DNA of 64,000 bases from Caulobacter sp. (lineage in GTDB: Bacteria; Pseudomonadota; Alphaproteobacteria; Caulobacterales; Caulobacteraceae). Positions 53,901-61,951 of this stretch are shown one piece after another (within the stretch, counting starts at the first letter, position 1; every line of letters begins with the position of its first letter). The notes under the pieces are model-generated. The model saw only the letters and a list, made by a program, of their open reading frames with translations, ran no database searches and was not told where the DNA came from. The position numbers and the translations under genes were made by a program. The stretch is taken from NCBI GenBank assembly GCA_029866155.1, contig JARWZW010000018.1, positions 31,594 to 95,593 of the forward strand. The letters are read 5' to 3'.

Positions 53901-54190
53901 TGCATCCCAATTTCCGCGGGCTGCATTTCGAGTATCGGGCTCCGGGTTCGGAATGGTGGGTCCAGCTGTCGGGCGCCGTGGTCTGGGGCCTCAGCTTCTC
54001 GACCCTGCTGACCCTCTTCATCACGCCGGCGGCCCTCGCCGCCCCCAGGACCCTGAGCCGCCGGTTCAGCAATATCTGGCGGCTGCTCCGCGGGCGTCAA
54101 AGCTGGGCCGATCGGATCCGCGCCGGTGAGGACGTTCGCCGGACAGCCGCACCCGTCGAGCCGATGACGCTGCGGCCGGCGGCCGAGTAG
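50933..54190 (+). CDS. RND family efflux pump with altered proton-relay residues
   Basis: A 1085-residue inner-membrane pump with the usual two halves. N-terminal features are RESSPDIPVPFVSITVPYPGVSPEDAE and the TM4 region VLAVGILVDGGIVVVEYADRKMAEG. In AcrB the last is VDDAIVVVE, so the second Asp is Gly here. The TM10 region (VVGHNIVLVDTYYQ) has His where AcrB has Lys 940. The porter and docking domains and 12 helices are in place. It should export solutes with its adaptor. The substrate is not predictable. It ends 12 bp before a converging gene. Confidence 0.93.
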   Translation: MISAIIHEAIRRRKVVLGVAVVASLFGLLTYLNLPRESSPDIPVPFVSITVPYPGVSPEDAERLLVRPLETELQSLEGLKEMNAVAAQNAALVYLEFEVNFDKDKVLEDVRAKVDLARGRFPPDAEEPVISENNVNDDPFIGIMLFGAAPERSLFKTSQALQDRLEALPGVLRTDLGGGREEVLEVTIDPTRMQAANVSASELAQVIGRNNQLIPAGNLRTAETEFAVKVPGVVENPQDILALPIKRNGDRLITIGDIGDVRRTFKEPRRITRFNGQPTFSIDVVKRSGANILDSVKQVRAAVAEEQKRWPDTIQVAYTFDESEFIERSLTILESGLIIATILVMTIIVGSLGVRQGIMVGVSIPVCFMIGFLLLQAFGLTLNQMVMFGLVLAVGILVDGGIVVVEYADRKMAEGMDREEAFAAAGTRMFWPVVNGTLTTLCAFVPFLFWNSIAGKFMSFLPITLMMVLGASIFVALIFTPAFGSIFGRKQGIDSEHLEEILKSEHGDPREMKGFMGWYARTLWSAGHHPFRVTAAALLVMVAIIVAFGSKTHRTEFFLDEDPESATVWVKARGNLTAESSDRLVRQVEQRLIGLKGMESMYVASGKFSGGGRSAPPADAVGRIQVEFQDFEDRKALGLRGKDITAAIRERVADVPGVLTEVRLPQGGPPQGKDVQVELRGADPAALNRAADLIKARLASDRQLIEQEDNRASPGIELNLTVDREAAGRYGVDVLSVGQAIQFVTTGVLAGRFRPDDAEDELDIRVRFTPENRNLAAFDRLKITTPFGPVPASYFVKETPSQQVTSIQRRDAQRLIILQANTIEGVAANQKIGELRPWLEKANIDPNVRWKFTGADEEGQEAAQFFIVAMVATLFMMAVILLWQFNSFYGIVVTLSAVVLSTMGVLLGVVVNLANTFDYISVLMLGTGIVALAGVVVGHNIVLVDTYYQLRRQGYEADEAAMRSAVQRFRPVMLTTVVTVVGLLPLMFQLHPNFRGLHFEYRAPGSEWWVQLSGAVVWGLSFSTLLTLFITPAALAAPRTLSRRFSNIWRLLRGRQSWADRIRAGEDVRRTAAPVEPMTLRPAAE

Positions 54191-54202
54191 TTTGCCGGGC
54201 GC

Positions 54203-56038
54203 CTATTTGCCGCGGGTCTGACGGCGCCACAGGGCGGCATATTCGCCGCCCTGTGCCAGCAGTTCGTCATGCCGGCCACGTTCGACCACCTTGCCTCGCC
54301 GCAATACGAGGATCTGGTCGGCATCGGCAATGGTGGACAGCCGATGAGCGACGACGAGCGTCGTTCTGCCAGCCCGGGCCCGTTTCAGGGTTTCCTGGAT
54401 CGCCGCTTCAGTGCGGCTGTCCAGGGCGCTGGTCGCCTCGTCCAGGATCAGCAGCCGCGGCCCTGCCAGCAGGGCTCGGGCGATACCGACCCGCTGGCGC
54501 TCACCGCCCGAAAGCTTCAGCCCCCGCTCACCAACCCTCGTCTCCATGCCGTCCGGCAGGCTAGCGATAAACTCTGTGAGTTCCGCCGAGGCCGCCGCCG
54601 CAGCAATCTCGTCCGCAGACGCCCCTGGCCGGGCGAACCCGATATTGGCCTGAAGGCTGTCATTGAACAGGGCGACATCCTGAGGCACCATGGCCACAGC
54701 CCGCCTGAGGGCCGAGACCTTCATCTGCTTCAGGTCGACCCCGTCCAGGCTGATATGACCTGACTGCGGATCGATCATTCTGAGGGCAAGCCTCACCAGC
54801 GTGGTCTTGCCTGCTCCGGACGGACCGACCAGGGCGACCGTCTCTCCAGGGCTGGCGACAAAGCTGACGCCTTCCAGTCCCTGGGACCGGGCGCCGTGCT
54901 GGAACGACACGGAGTCGAAAACCACGGCTCCACCCCGACCATCCGCCGAGGGTGGATCGATGGCGCCGACGGCCTCTGCCACGTCTGGCTGCTGTCGGCG
55001 CAGCGCCATCATGGCTTCGAGGTCGATGAAACTCTGCCGGATTTCCCGATAGGCGAACCCCAGGATATTGAGCGGCCCATAGAGGTTGATCAGGATCAGA
55101 ATGGCGGCTGTGACATCCCCGGGGCCCATCCAGCCGGCCTGGGCTTCGAACCCGGCCAGAAGCGCCATCACCGCCAATCCCACCGTCATGATCGCAGCCT
55201 GGGCGACATTCAGGAGGCTAAGGGAATTGGTGGCGAGAATCTGCGCCTCGGCATAGGCCCCCAACGCCTGCTCATAGTTGGCGGCGGCCCGGGACTCCGC
55301 GCCAAAAGCCTTGACCGTTTCATAGTTTAGCAGAGCGTCCACGGCCCGCCCCGCCGCTTCGCTGTCAGCATCATTGAGGGCGCGACGATGAGCGATGCGC
55401 CAATCAGAGATGGTGAAGGTCAGGACGCCATAAACCAATACGGTGACGACGGCGGCGGCCGCAAAGCGCCAGTCAAAGGCCTTGGCCAGGACCGCCGCCG
55501 CGATGACGAGCTCGATCGCCGTCGGCCCCAGGTTAAAGACGAGGGCCCGAAGCAGAAAATCCATCGACCGGGCGCCCCGATCGATCACCCGCGACAGGGA
55601 GCCTGTGCGCTTGCTCTGATGGAACTCCATGGACAACGACAGGGCATGTCCAAAAGCCTCTGCGGCAGCCCGCCGTTGGGCCGCCTGGGCCACCGGCGTG
55701 AAGATGACGTCCCTCGCCTGGGGCGCAGCCGCCGCCAGGAAACGCACCAACGTCCAGCCGATGATCAGCCCGGCAAAGGCGATCCCGACCTGAGCCGAGG
55801 CGCTCTTTCCAACACTTAGATCATTGACGGCGGCCCCCAGAAGCAATGGAGCCAGAACGCCGAGCACCTTGCCCCCAAGGGTCAGGGTCAAGGCGCCGCC
55901 CAGTCGCCAGCGCAGGCCCGGCGCACCGCTTCTGAGAATAACGGCCAGCAGATCCTTCAGGGCCGCCAGGGCGTTGACCGGGGTATCTGTCGGTTCCGCG
56001 GGACCTTTGCCCCGGCTGCGTTCAGGAGTCGGCCTCAC
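54203..56038 (-). CDS. Atm1/HMT1-like ABC exporter (permease-ATPase fusion)
   Basis: A 611-residue half-transporter. The N-terminal permease has six helices and the Atm1 family marks MEFHQSKRTGSLSRVIDRGARSMDFLL and LLNYETVKAFGAE. The ATPase domain has Walker A VGPSGAGKTTLVR, Q-loop AMVPQDVALFNDS, signature KLSGGERQRVGIARALL and Walker B LLILDEATSALD. Relatives export glutathione complexes in heavy-metal tolerance or Fe-S maturation. A GTG start (56036-56038) overlaps the stop of the upstream lipoprotein gene (GTGA). Confidence 0.92.
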   Translation of the reverse strand: MRPTPERSRGKGPAEPTDTPVNALAALKDLLAVILRSGAPGLRWRLGGALTLTLGGKVLGVLAPLLLGAAVNDLSVGKSASAQVGIAFAGLIIGWTLVRFLAAAAPQARDVIFTPVAQAAQRRAAAEAFGHALSLSMEFHQSKRTGSLSRVIDRGARSMDFLLRALVFNLGPTAIELVIAAAVLAKAFDWRFAAAAVVTVLVYGVLTFTISDWRIAHRRALNDADSEAAGRAVDALLNYETVKAFGAESRAAANYEQALGAYAEAQILATNSLSLLNVAQAAIMTVGLAVMALLAGFEAQAGWMGPGDVTAAILILINLYGPLNILGFAYREIRQSFIDLEAMMALRRQQPDVAEAVGAIDPPSADGRGGAVVFDSVSFQHGARSQGLEGVSFVASPGETVALVGPSGAGKTTLVRLALRMIDPQSGHISLDGVDLKQMKVSALRRAVAMVPQDVALFNDSLQANIGFARPGASADEIAAAAASAELTEFIASLPDGMETRVGERGLKLSGGERQRVGIARALLAGPRLLILDEATSALDSRTEAAIQETLKRARAGRTTLVVAHRLSTIADADQILVLRRGKVVERGRHDELLAQGGEYAALWRRQTRGK

Positions 56039-56835
56039 GCGGCGCGGCCCAGCACGAGGGTGCTTTGAACCCCCCCGCCCGGCGTCATCCAGTCGATCCG
56101 CCAGTGAGGCCCGACCTTGAAGGCGCGGAATGGCGCACCCAACGCAGCGGCCGGACGGATCGAAAGCAGCAATGTCTGCTCTCCACGCTCGCCGGCGATC
56201 TCGAACCGTCGATCGCCGGTCGCCAGGGGTCGTTCGATCGCCAGATGAAACAGACCGTCCCGGTCTGTCTTTCCAGCCCCGGCCGCCGTTCGATCCACCC
56301 GCAGGGAAATGCCTGATTCCGGCAGGGCGACCCCCGCGACCGAGGCTGCGCCGTCGCGGTCAAAATCAACGCTGAGAAGTCTGGGCTCGACACTGGACAC
56401 ACCGATCACCTGGGCGCTGGCGCCGGAACGGAGCTGGGCGGCGCGGCCGTCGGGCAGGATGGCCAGATAGCCCTGAGCCTGAACCCGGCGACCATCCCTC
56501 GCGGACATGGACAGACCAAAGAGCTGGACGCCCGCCGCCGGGGGAACAGCAACTGTCCAGAGGCCGTCAGCATTGGAAAGGGTTGTGAGGGCCTCCCCAC
56601 CCGGCGCGCCCAACCGCACCTCGACAGATGGTTCGGCGGAACCTGTCAACCCGATCCGGCCATCGGCAAGCACCTGGCTGGCCGACAGCAGCGGCGGTTT
56701 GAGGTAGCCCGCCTCCGCAGCCGGATTCGCCGAGGCCTTGGGGGCCTCGCCGCGCCAGGCGCTTTCACTGCCCTCGCCCGGCCCACAGGCGGAAACGACC
56801 AGGATCCCGCAGGCCATCGCCAACTGCTTCCACAC
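56035..56835 (-). CDS. Putative lipoprotein with beta-rich repeats
   Basis: From GTG 56835 (GGAAAGGG upstream) the product is 266 residues with a lipoprotein signal, WKQLAMACGILVVSAC (lipobox Cys about 17). The mature part has segments like GSAEPSVEVRLGAPGGEAL, NADGLWTVAVPPAAGV and KTDRDGLFHLAIERP. These recall Ig-like, carboxypeptidase-regulatory folds with D-G turns. No family is named. It is translationally coupled to the ABC exporter, so the two may act in one envelope process. Confidence 0.7.
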   Translation of the reverse strand: MWKQLAMACGILVVSACGPGEGSESAWRGEAPKASANPAAEAGYLKPPLLSASQVLADGRIGLTGSAEPSVEVRLGAPGGEALTTLSNADGLWTVAVPPAAGVQLFGLSMSARDGRRVQAQGYLAILPDGRAAQLRSGASAQVIGVSSVEPRLLSVDFDRDGAASVAGVALPESGISLRVDRTAAGAGKTDRDGLFHLAIERPLATGDRRFEIAGERGEQTLLLSIRPAAALGAPFRAFKVGPHWRIDWMTPGGGVQSTLVLGRAA

Positions 56836-56926
56836 GATACTTGAAACCCTTTCCAGGAACGCCGAACATATCCCTTCCTGATTTTCCGGCGCGCCCGCAA
56901 GCGCGCCTTTTTGTTGTGGTGCGATC

Positions 56927-57547
56927 ATGACGGCTTCAATCGGCTCCGAAACCGCTCGAATTCGCTCCGTCTGTGTCTTTTGCGGCTCGTCCGATGACGC
57001 CGATCCGGCCTTCCTGGCCTCCGCCCGGCAGTTCGGCGAACTGCTGGCCAGCCATGGCCTGAAGCTTGTCTATGGCGGCGGCGGGGTCGGCCTGATGGGC
57101 GCCTGTGCTCGCGGCGCCAACGAAGCAGGCGGCGCGGTGCTGGGGATCATTCCGGCCTTTCTGACCAGCAGGGAACGTCGTTTCGACGAGGTGGAAACCA
57201 TCGTCGTCCAGAACATGCACGAGCGAAAAATACAGATGTTCAACGCCGCAGACGCCTTTGTGGTTCTGCCGGGCGGGGTGGGAACCCTGGAAGAAGTGGT
57301 GGAGCTACTCTCCTGGCAGAGGCTCGACCTGCATCGCAAGCCGGTGGTCTTCTACAACCCGAGGGACTTCTGGCAGCCCCTGTTCACCCTGTTCTACCAC
57401 ACGATCACAGAGCGCCTCACTCCGGCCAGTTTCACCCAGGCCTGGCGGGCCACCGATGTTCTGGGAGACATCATCCCCCTGCTGGAAAGGATGGCGAACG
57501 TACCCGGTTCCGGCGAGGCGGCAGATGACACTGATCGCTTGACTTGA
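56927..57547 (+). CDS. LOG family protein (TIGR00730, nucleotide 5'-monophosphate phosphoribohydrolase-like)
   Basis: A 206-residue Rossmann-like protein. The motifs VCVFCGSSDDADPAF, LVYGGGGVGLMGACARGANEAGG and the signature VLPGGVGTLEEVVELLSWQ are intact. LOG proteins release cytokinin bases from their ribotides or hydrolyse nucleotides such as AMP and IMP in bacteria. A link to plant hormone cannot be claimed. It diverges from the lipoprotein gene. Confidence 0.92.
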   Translation: MTASIGSETARIRSVCVFCGSSDDADPAFLASARQFGELLASHGLKLVYGGGGVGLMGACARGANEAGGAVLGIIPAFLTSRERRFDEVETIVVQNMHERKIQMFNAADAFVVLPGGVGTLEEVVELLSWQRLDLHRKPVVFYNPRDFWQPLFTLFYHTITERLTPASFTQAWRATDVLGDIIPLLERMANVPGSGEAADDTDRLT

Positions 57548-57631
57548 GGCCCCGGCAAGCCCGCTGGGCCCGATCCTGCCGCTGGTCATTCAGGCCACTT
57601 GCCGATCACTGAGCCCATTGCGCCCAGGGCG

Positions 57632-59740
57632 CTAGATTTTTGAATAGACGAAAGGCGGGATAAAGAAGCGTCGTTTGTTCAGAACCGCCCCGAACACCGC
57701 CCCCCCACCTGCCTCGATCCGCCGCACCAGATTCTGGATGACTGGCGCCCGGGTGGACTCAGCCTCCACAACGACCAGCGTCATATCGGCCAGGGGCGCG
57801 ACCAGAATTCCGGCAGACGACCGCTGCACGGCCGGGGAGTCCATGACGATCAGTGAATAGTCCTGCCTGGCCTGCTTCATGAAGGCCAGCCAGCGATCGT
57901 CGGAGAGGGACTGTCCCGACCGGGTCATGGGCCCGGTGACGTGCAGGTTTGAACGGTCGACTTGAAACAGGTTACGCATGTCCTCGACGGGATCGAGCCT
58001 GCCGCCCTGTCGTTGAATTCTGGCGGCCATGGACTGTCCGTCCTGAGGCTCGACATCGACAATCAACACCCGGCCCGTCGTGCGCTGTGCCCGATAGATC
58101 GCCATGTCCAGACCGAGGCTGGACACACCCTCTCCGTCATCTGCAGCGATCCATTGGATAACCCCGCTGTCCTCACCGACAAGACTTCGAAGAAGGCGTT
58201 GAAGCAGATTGACATCATCTGCTGTCATTCGGGAGAGGAGCGGTCGCCAGAGCGGGCTGCGGGCCAGGTCGTCCTCGCTCCGGGGGACCGTAACAAGAAC
58301 CGGAAGGTCCAGCTTCGCCTCGGCGTCCGCGGGACTGACCATGATCTGGGACGTGGCGGCCGACACCACGATCAGACTCAGGGCGGACGCGAGACCCAAC
58401 ATCAGGCCTGCAGCCAGGATGATCACCCGCCCGGTCTGGCCTCTGGACGGCGGCTGCGCCCGCTCGACAATCCGGACATTGGCCTGGGCGCCAGCCAGCG
58501 CCACCTCGAGACGGGCGTCCTCCGCCTTGCGAGCAATGTCCTGATAGGCGCCTTCCAGGAGGGCCCGGTTGCGAAGGAGTTCGCGATAGACAGGCCCCAC
58601 CTCGATCAGGGACTGGAGACGCGCCGCATTTTCGTTCAACGCATCCAGGGCCTGCTGTCGGCCCGCCTTCAGGGCCGCTGCCTCGCCACGAGTGGCGGCC
58701 AACTGGGTTCCGAGATCCTGATAGACCGGATTGACGCCCTTTCGGATCAGCGCCGCCTCCTGCTGCGGCGCCGCTGAAACAGCGGCCTGGAGTCCGGCGA
58801 TCTGTCGATCCAGCTCGGCCACCAGCGGGTGACCGTCACGATACTTGGCCGCCGCAACCCGGCGCTGCTCCTCGACCCCGGAAAGCGCTGTTGTCAGCGC
58901 TTCCAGCTGCTGGGAGCGCGCCAGATCCGTGTTGAGCGTGATGACCGGGGCCGTCTCCTTCAGATCCTTGTCCAGCCTTCCCTCTCGGCCTCCCGCCTGG
59001 GAGATCTGCTGATCCATGCCTTGGAGCTGCGCGATGAGAGTCGTCTGGCGGGTCTGGGTCGTCACCAGTTCCTGGCTGTAGTCACCGATCCCCGAGGCTG
59101 AGGACACCGAGGCGATCCGGGCCTCCAGGGCGGTCAGGCGCGAGCGGAGGTCCGCCTCCTGTTCGCGGATCACCTTGACGTCCGACCGCTCGAAGATTTC
59201 GCGCCTCCGCTTGATATAAAGATCGACCAGGGCGTTCAGCAATTCGGCGGAGACTGCGGCGTTCCGGTTGCGCAGCCCCAGTTCGATCACGTTCGATGCC
59301 GGCACATTTTCGATCCGCAGGTCCTTGCCCAACTGCTCCAGCGCCTGGTTCAGCCCCTGCTGGTCATTGCGAAGGGCTGGATAGACCCGTGACATGCCCA
59401 CCAGCCGGATGGCCTGGGTCTGGATATCCTTGGACTTAAGGATTTCCATCTCTGCATTGACGATCTGGGCTCTGTCGAAGGTCAGGCCCGGGCCGCTGCT
59501 GTTGACTGTCCCCCGGAAGATATAGTCGTCGCCGAGGAGGATCAGCAGTCTCGACTGGGCCGTGAATACGGGCTTGGCCGTCAGGGCCAGGCCCAGGGAC
59601 AGCACCACGGGAATGAGGAAGATCAGCAGAGCGATCCGGCCATAGTAGAACACAGGTGTCAGCAGGTCGCGGGTCGTAAACCCTGCTCGGCCAGGTGACC
59701 GGGTCGAACCGACATCGGAGGCGGTGGTATCGGTCAACAC
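57632..59740 (-). CDS. Polysaccharide co-polymerase (Wzz/Wzc-like, GumC-type) with degenerate ATPase
   Basis: A 702-residue inner-membrane protein controlling polysaccharide chain length and export. The first helix is at about 33-55 (YYGRIALLIFLIPVVLSLGLAL), a long coiled coil spans about 190-430, and the second helix is at 439-462. The cytoplasmic end resembles a BY-kinase domain, but its P-loop reads AADDGEGVSSLG (about 532-543), without the Lys-Ser/Thr of Walker A. The Walker A'-like VLIVDVEPQDGQS is kept. No tyrosine-rich tail is present. The start is GTG 59740. It diverges from the OPX gene. Confidence 0.88.
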   Translation of the reverse strand: MLTDTTASDVGSTRSPGRAGFTTRDLLTPVFYYGRIALLIFLIPVVLSLGLALTAKPVFTAQSRLLILLGDDYIFRGTVNSSGPGLTFDRAQIVNAEMEILKSKDIQTQAIRLVGMSRVYPALRNDQQGLNQALEQLGKDLRIENVPASNVIELGLRNRNAAVSAELLNALVDLYIKRRREIFERSDVKVIREQEADLRSRLTALEARIASVSSASGIGDYSQELVTTQTRQTTLIAQLQGMDQQISQAGGREGRLDKDLKETAPVITLNTDLARSQQLEALTTALSGVEEQRRVAAAKYRDGHPLVAELDRQIAGLQAAVSAAPQQEAALIRKGVNPVYQDLGTQLAATRGEAAALKAGRQQALDALNENAARLQSLIEVGPVYRELLRNRALLEGAYQDIARKAEDARLEVALAGAQANVRIVERAQPPSRGQTGRVIILAAGLMLGLASALSLIVVSAATSQIMVSPADAEAKLDLPVLVTVPRSEDDLARSPLWRPLLSRMTADDVNLLQRLLRSLVGEDSGVIQWIAADDGEGVSSLGLDMAIYRAQRTTGRVLIVDVEPQDGQSMAARIQRQGGRLDPVEDMRNLFQVDRSNLHVTGPMTRSGQSLSDDRWLAFMKQARQDYSLIVMDSPAVQRSSAGILVAPLADMTLVVVEAESTRAPVIQNLVRRIEAGGGAVFGAVLNKRRFFIPPFVYSKI

Positions 59741-59969
59741 AAAGCTCTGGGGCCGAAGATGATCAGGGCCGAAAAATTCCGGTCCGATTCACCTGTTGCG
59801 CGTCAGTAAGACAGGAGAATCAGGCGGAAGCTCCCTACATTAGCAGAAGCCCGACTCAATCGGCGACGACCGCCTTGGCTCCATCGAACGTGGCGGTGGC
59901 CGTTCTGGAGTTCGGGCAGACTGCCAAGGGCCCGTCACGGTCTAAGGCGAGGGGAAACGGGAGACGGCC

Positions 59970-60674
59970 TTGCGGTTCTGCAGCCTGCTGATGTTGATCC
60001 TGGCCATGGCCGGCAGTGCTTGCGCAGCCCCGGTTCCAAAGGCTCGTCCCGCGCCGGTGGTGACCTATGACGGCTGGACCCGACAGGACTATCTCTATCG
60101 CATCATGCCGGGCGACGAGCTCAGCCTGAATTTTCTGATCGCCACCGACATGAACAGTCGAGTGATCGTCGGACCGGACGGTCGCGGAGTGTTCCCCATG
60201 GTGGCCAGTATTTCCGTCGCTGGTCTGACGGTGGAAGAGGCCGGTCGCGCCCTGACTGCGGCATACGGAGACGTGCTCAGAAATCCGCAGGTCGAGACCC
60301 TGGTGGCCACCTATGGCGCAGCCCAGATCTATGTCGGCGGCGAAGTCAGGACACCGGGGGTCCAGCCCCTGAGAGGACAGATCAATGTCGCTCAGGCCGT
60401 GATGGCGGCCGGCGGGTTCCAGGACACCGCCGGGACGGGCAAGGTTGCGGTGTTGCGACGCCGTCCATCCGACAACCATCTGCTCATCCGCATTGTCGAT
60501 GTCGGAAAGCTTTTGAAGGGCGAGCCGGAGGATGATTTCCAGATCCTTCCGGGGGACTTGGTCTTCGTGCCGCGCAGCCGGATTTCGGAGGTCAACCTGT
60601 TCGTGCGACAGTATCTGAACGGCGTGCTGCCGTTCAATTTCGGCTTCAGCTACGACCTCAATCGTAACTTTTGA
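59970..60674 (+). CDS. OPX/Wza-type polysaccharide export protein
   Basis: A 234-residue protein with a signal peptide (LLMLILAMAGSACA, with a lipobox-like Cys). The Poly_export domain YLYRIMPGDELSLNFLIATDMN is followed by the SLBB-type AAQIYVGGEVRTPGVQPLRG. It forms the outer-membrane/periplasm end of the export route. The start appears to be TTG 59970, with GGGAGACGG before it. The 229-bp region towards the divergent co-polymerase gene should hold both promoters. Its stop overlaps the flippase start. Confidence 0.9.
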   Translation: MRFCSLLMLILAMAGSACAAPVPKARPAPVVTYDGWTRQDYLYRIMPGDELSLNFLIATDMNSRVIVGPDGRGVFPMVASISVAGLTVEEAGRALTAAYGDVLRNPQVETLVATYGAAQIYVGGEVRTPGVQPLRGQINVAQAVMAAGGFQDTAGTGKVAVLRRRPSDNHLLIRIVDVGKLLKGEPEDDFQILPGDLVFVPRSRISEVNLFVRQYLNGVLPFNFGFSYDLNRNF

Positions 60675-61951
60675 ACGCAAGGATGCAGCCCCGGACGGGC
60701 TGGAACATGTCACGCTATCTGACCTCGATCATTGAACAGGCCCTTTGGTCGTTGCTGAATCTGGGCGTGACCCTGCTTCTGGCGAAACTGGCGTCTCCGG
60801 AGGAGTTCGGTGTCTTCATCTTCTGGTCCAGTTGCGCCTACGTACTGAGCAGCCTGCAGAACGCCCTGACTCTCTGTCACCTGCAGGTCTTGCCGGCAGC
60901 TTCCGGCCTCGACCCCCAGCGCAGGGAGGTGGAACAGCTGATGCTGGCAGTGACCCTGGCGTTCCTGGCTGCCACAACCCTCGTGACCGTGGTTGTGGCA
61001 ACGGCCATGCAGGCCGCCGGGTCGCCCTTCGGCGCGCCGGCCGCCGCTCTTCTGGTTCCCGCCTTTCTGCTTCAGCAATTTGTCCGGTTCCTGTGTTTCA
61101 GCCGGGGCGAGGCCCTGACTGCGATGATCCAAACCGGCTCCGTGCTGGCGCTGGCCGCCGCCCTGCTGGGCCTTGGCGGCTTTTTACTCAATCCGCTGGA
61201 CGCCAACGAGATGCTGTTGCTGCTCGGCTCAGCCTATGGCCTGGTCGGACTGGTCGGCATGATCAGAGCGATGCGCGGGCTGTGGTCCGGTCTCTCCCTG
61301 AAAATCCTGAAGTCCTACGGCGGATATGTTCGCCAATCGGGATGGATATTCCTCGGCGTGGCCAGCAGCGAACTCCTGGCCCGGTTCTATGTCTTCGCCG
61401 TTGGCGGGCTGCTGGGCAATGCAGTTCTGGCCCTGCTCTCATTCAGTCAGACCTTCATGCGACCGGTTCCCCTTCTGGCCCTGTCCTGGAGCATGATCGG
61501 ACGGAACGATCTCGTCCGGCGGCGCGAGGCCGCTGACTGGAGCGGATTTGCCCGGATGATCCTGGCGGTCTGTATCGGCGGCGTTCTGGTCGCGGCCGCC
61601 TGGTCCCTGACGGTGGCGGCAGGCTGGCCGCTGATCACCCACTGGCTGTTTGACAGCAAGTACATCGAGGCGGGCCCCCTCATACCGCTCTGGGGACTGG
61701 CCGCAGCCATGGGCTTCCTGCAACTGGTTCTGAGCACCGGGCTCCAGGTGCTCAAGGCCTTCAAGGCCCTGGCCCTGGCCAATGCCGGCGCATCCGTCGT
61801 AGCCGCCTTCGCCGTCCTGCTGGCCATGGGCCCATTCGGCTACCAGGGAGCCATTCTTGGCACGGCTTTCGGCCAAGGGCTCGAAGCCCTGGCCATGGGC
61901 GTCATCCTGACCTTGATGATCAGGCGGCAGATCGCGCTCGCGAGGGCATGA
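60671..61951 (+). CDS. Wzx-like polysaccharide flippase (MATE/oligosaccharide flippase superfamily)
   Basis: A 426-residue protein with 12 or more hydrophobic helices and no catalytic motif, typical of lipid-linked oligosaccharide flippases. Visible segments are EQALWSLLNLGVTLLLAKLASPEEFGVFIF at the start (the usual Wzx N-terminus) and AVLLAMGPFGYQGAILGTAFGQ. TTG 60671 overlaps the OPX stop (TTGA), while ATGs at 60683 and 60707 are alternatives. The end overlaps the converging polymerase gene by 32 bp. Confidence 0.85.
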   Translation: MNARMQPRTGWNMSRYLTSIIEQALWSLLNLGVTLLLAKLASPEEFGVFIFWSSCAYVLSSLQNALTLCHLQVLPAASGLDPQRREVEQLMLAVTLAFLAATTLVTVVVATAMQAAGSPFGAPAAALLVPAFLLQQFVRFLCFSRGEALTAMIQTGSVLALAAALLGLGGFLLNPLDANEMLLLLGSAYGLVGLVGMIRAMRGLWSGLSLKILKSYGGYVRQSGWIFLGVASSELLARFYVFAVGGLLGNAVLALLSFSQTFMRPVPLLALSWSMIGRNDLVRRREAADWSGFARMILAVCIGGVLVAAAWSLTVAAGWPLITHWLFDSKYIEAGPLIPLWGLAAAMGFLQLVLSTGLQVLKAFKALALANAGASVVAAFAVLLAMGPFGYQGAILGTAFGQGLEALAMGVILTLMIRRQIALARA

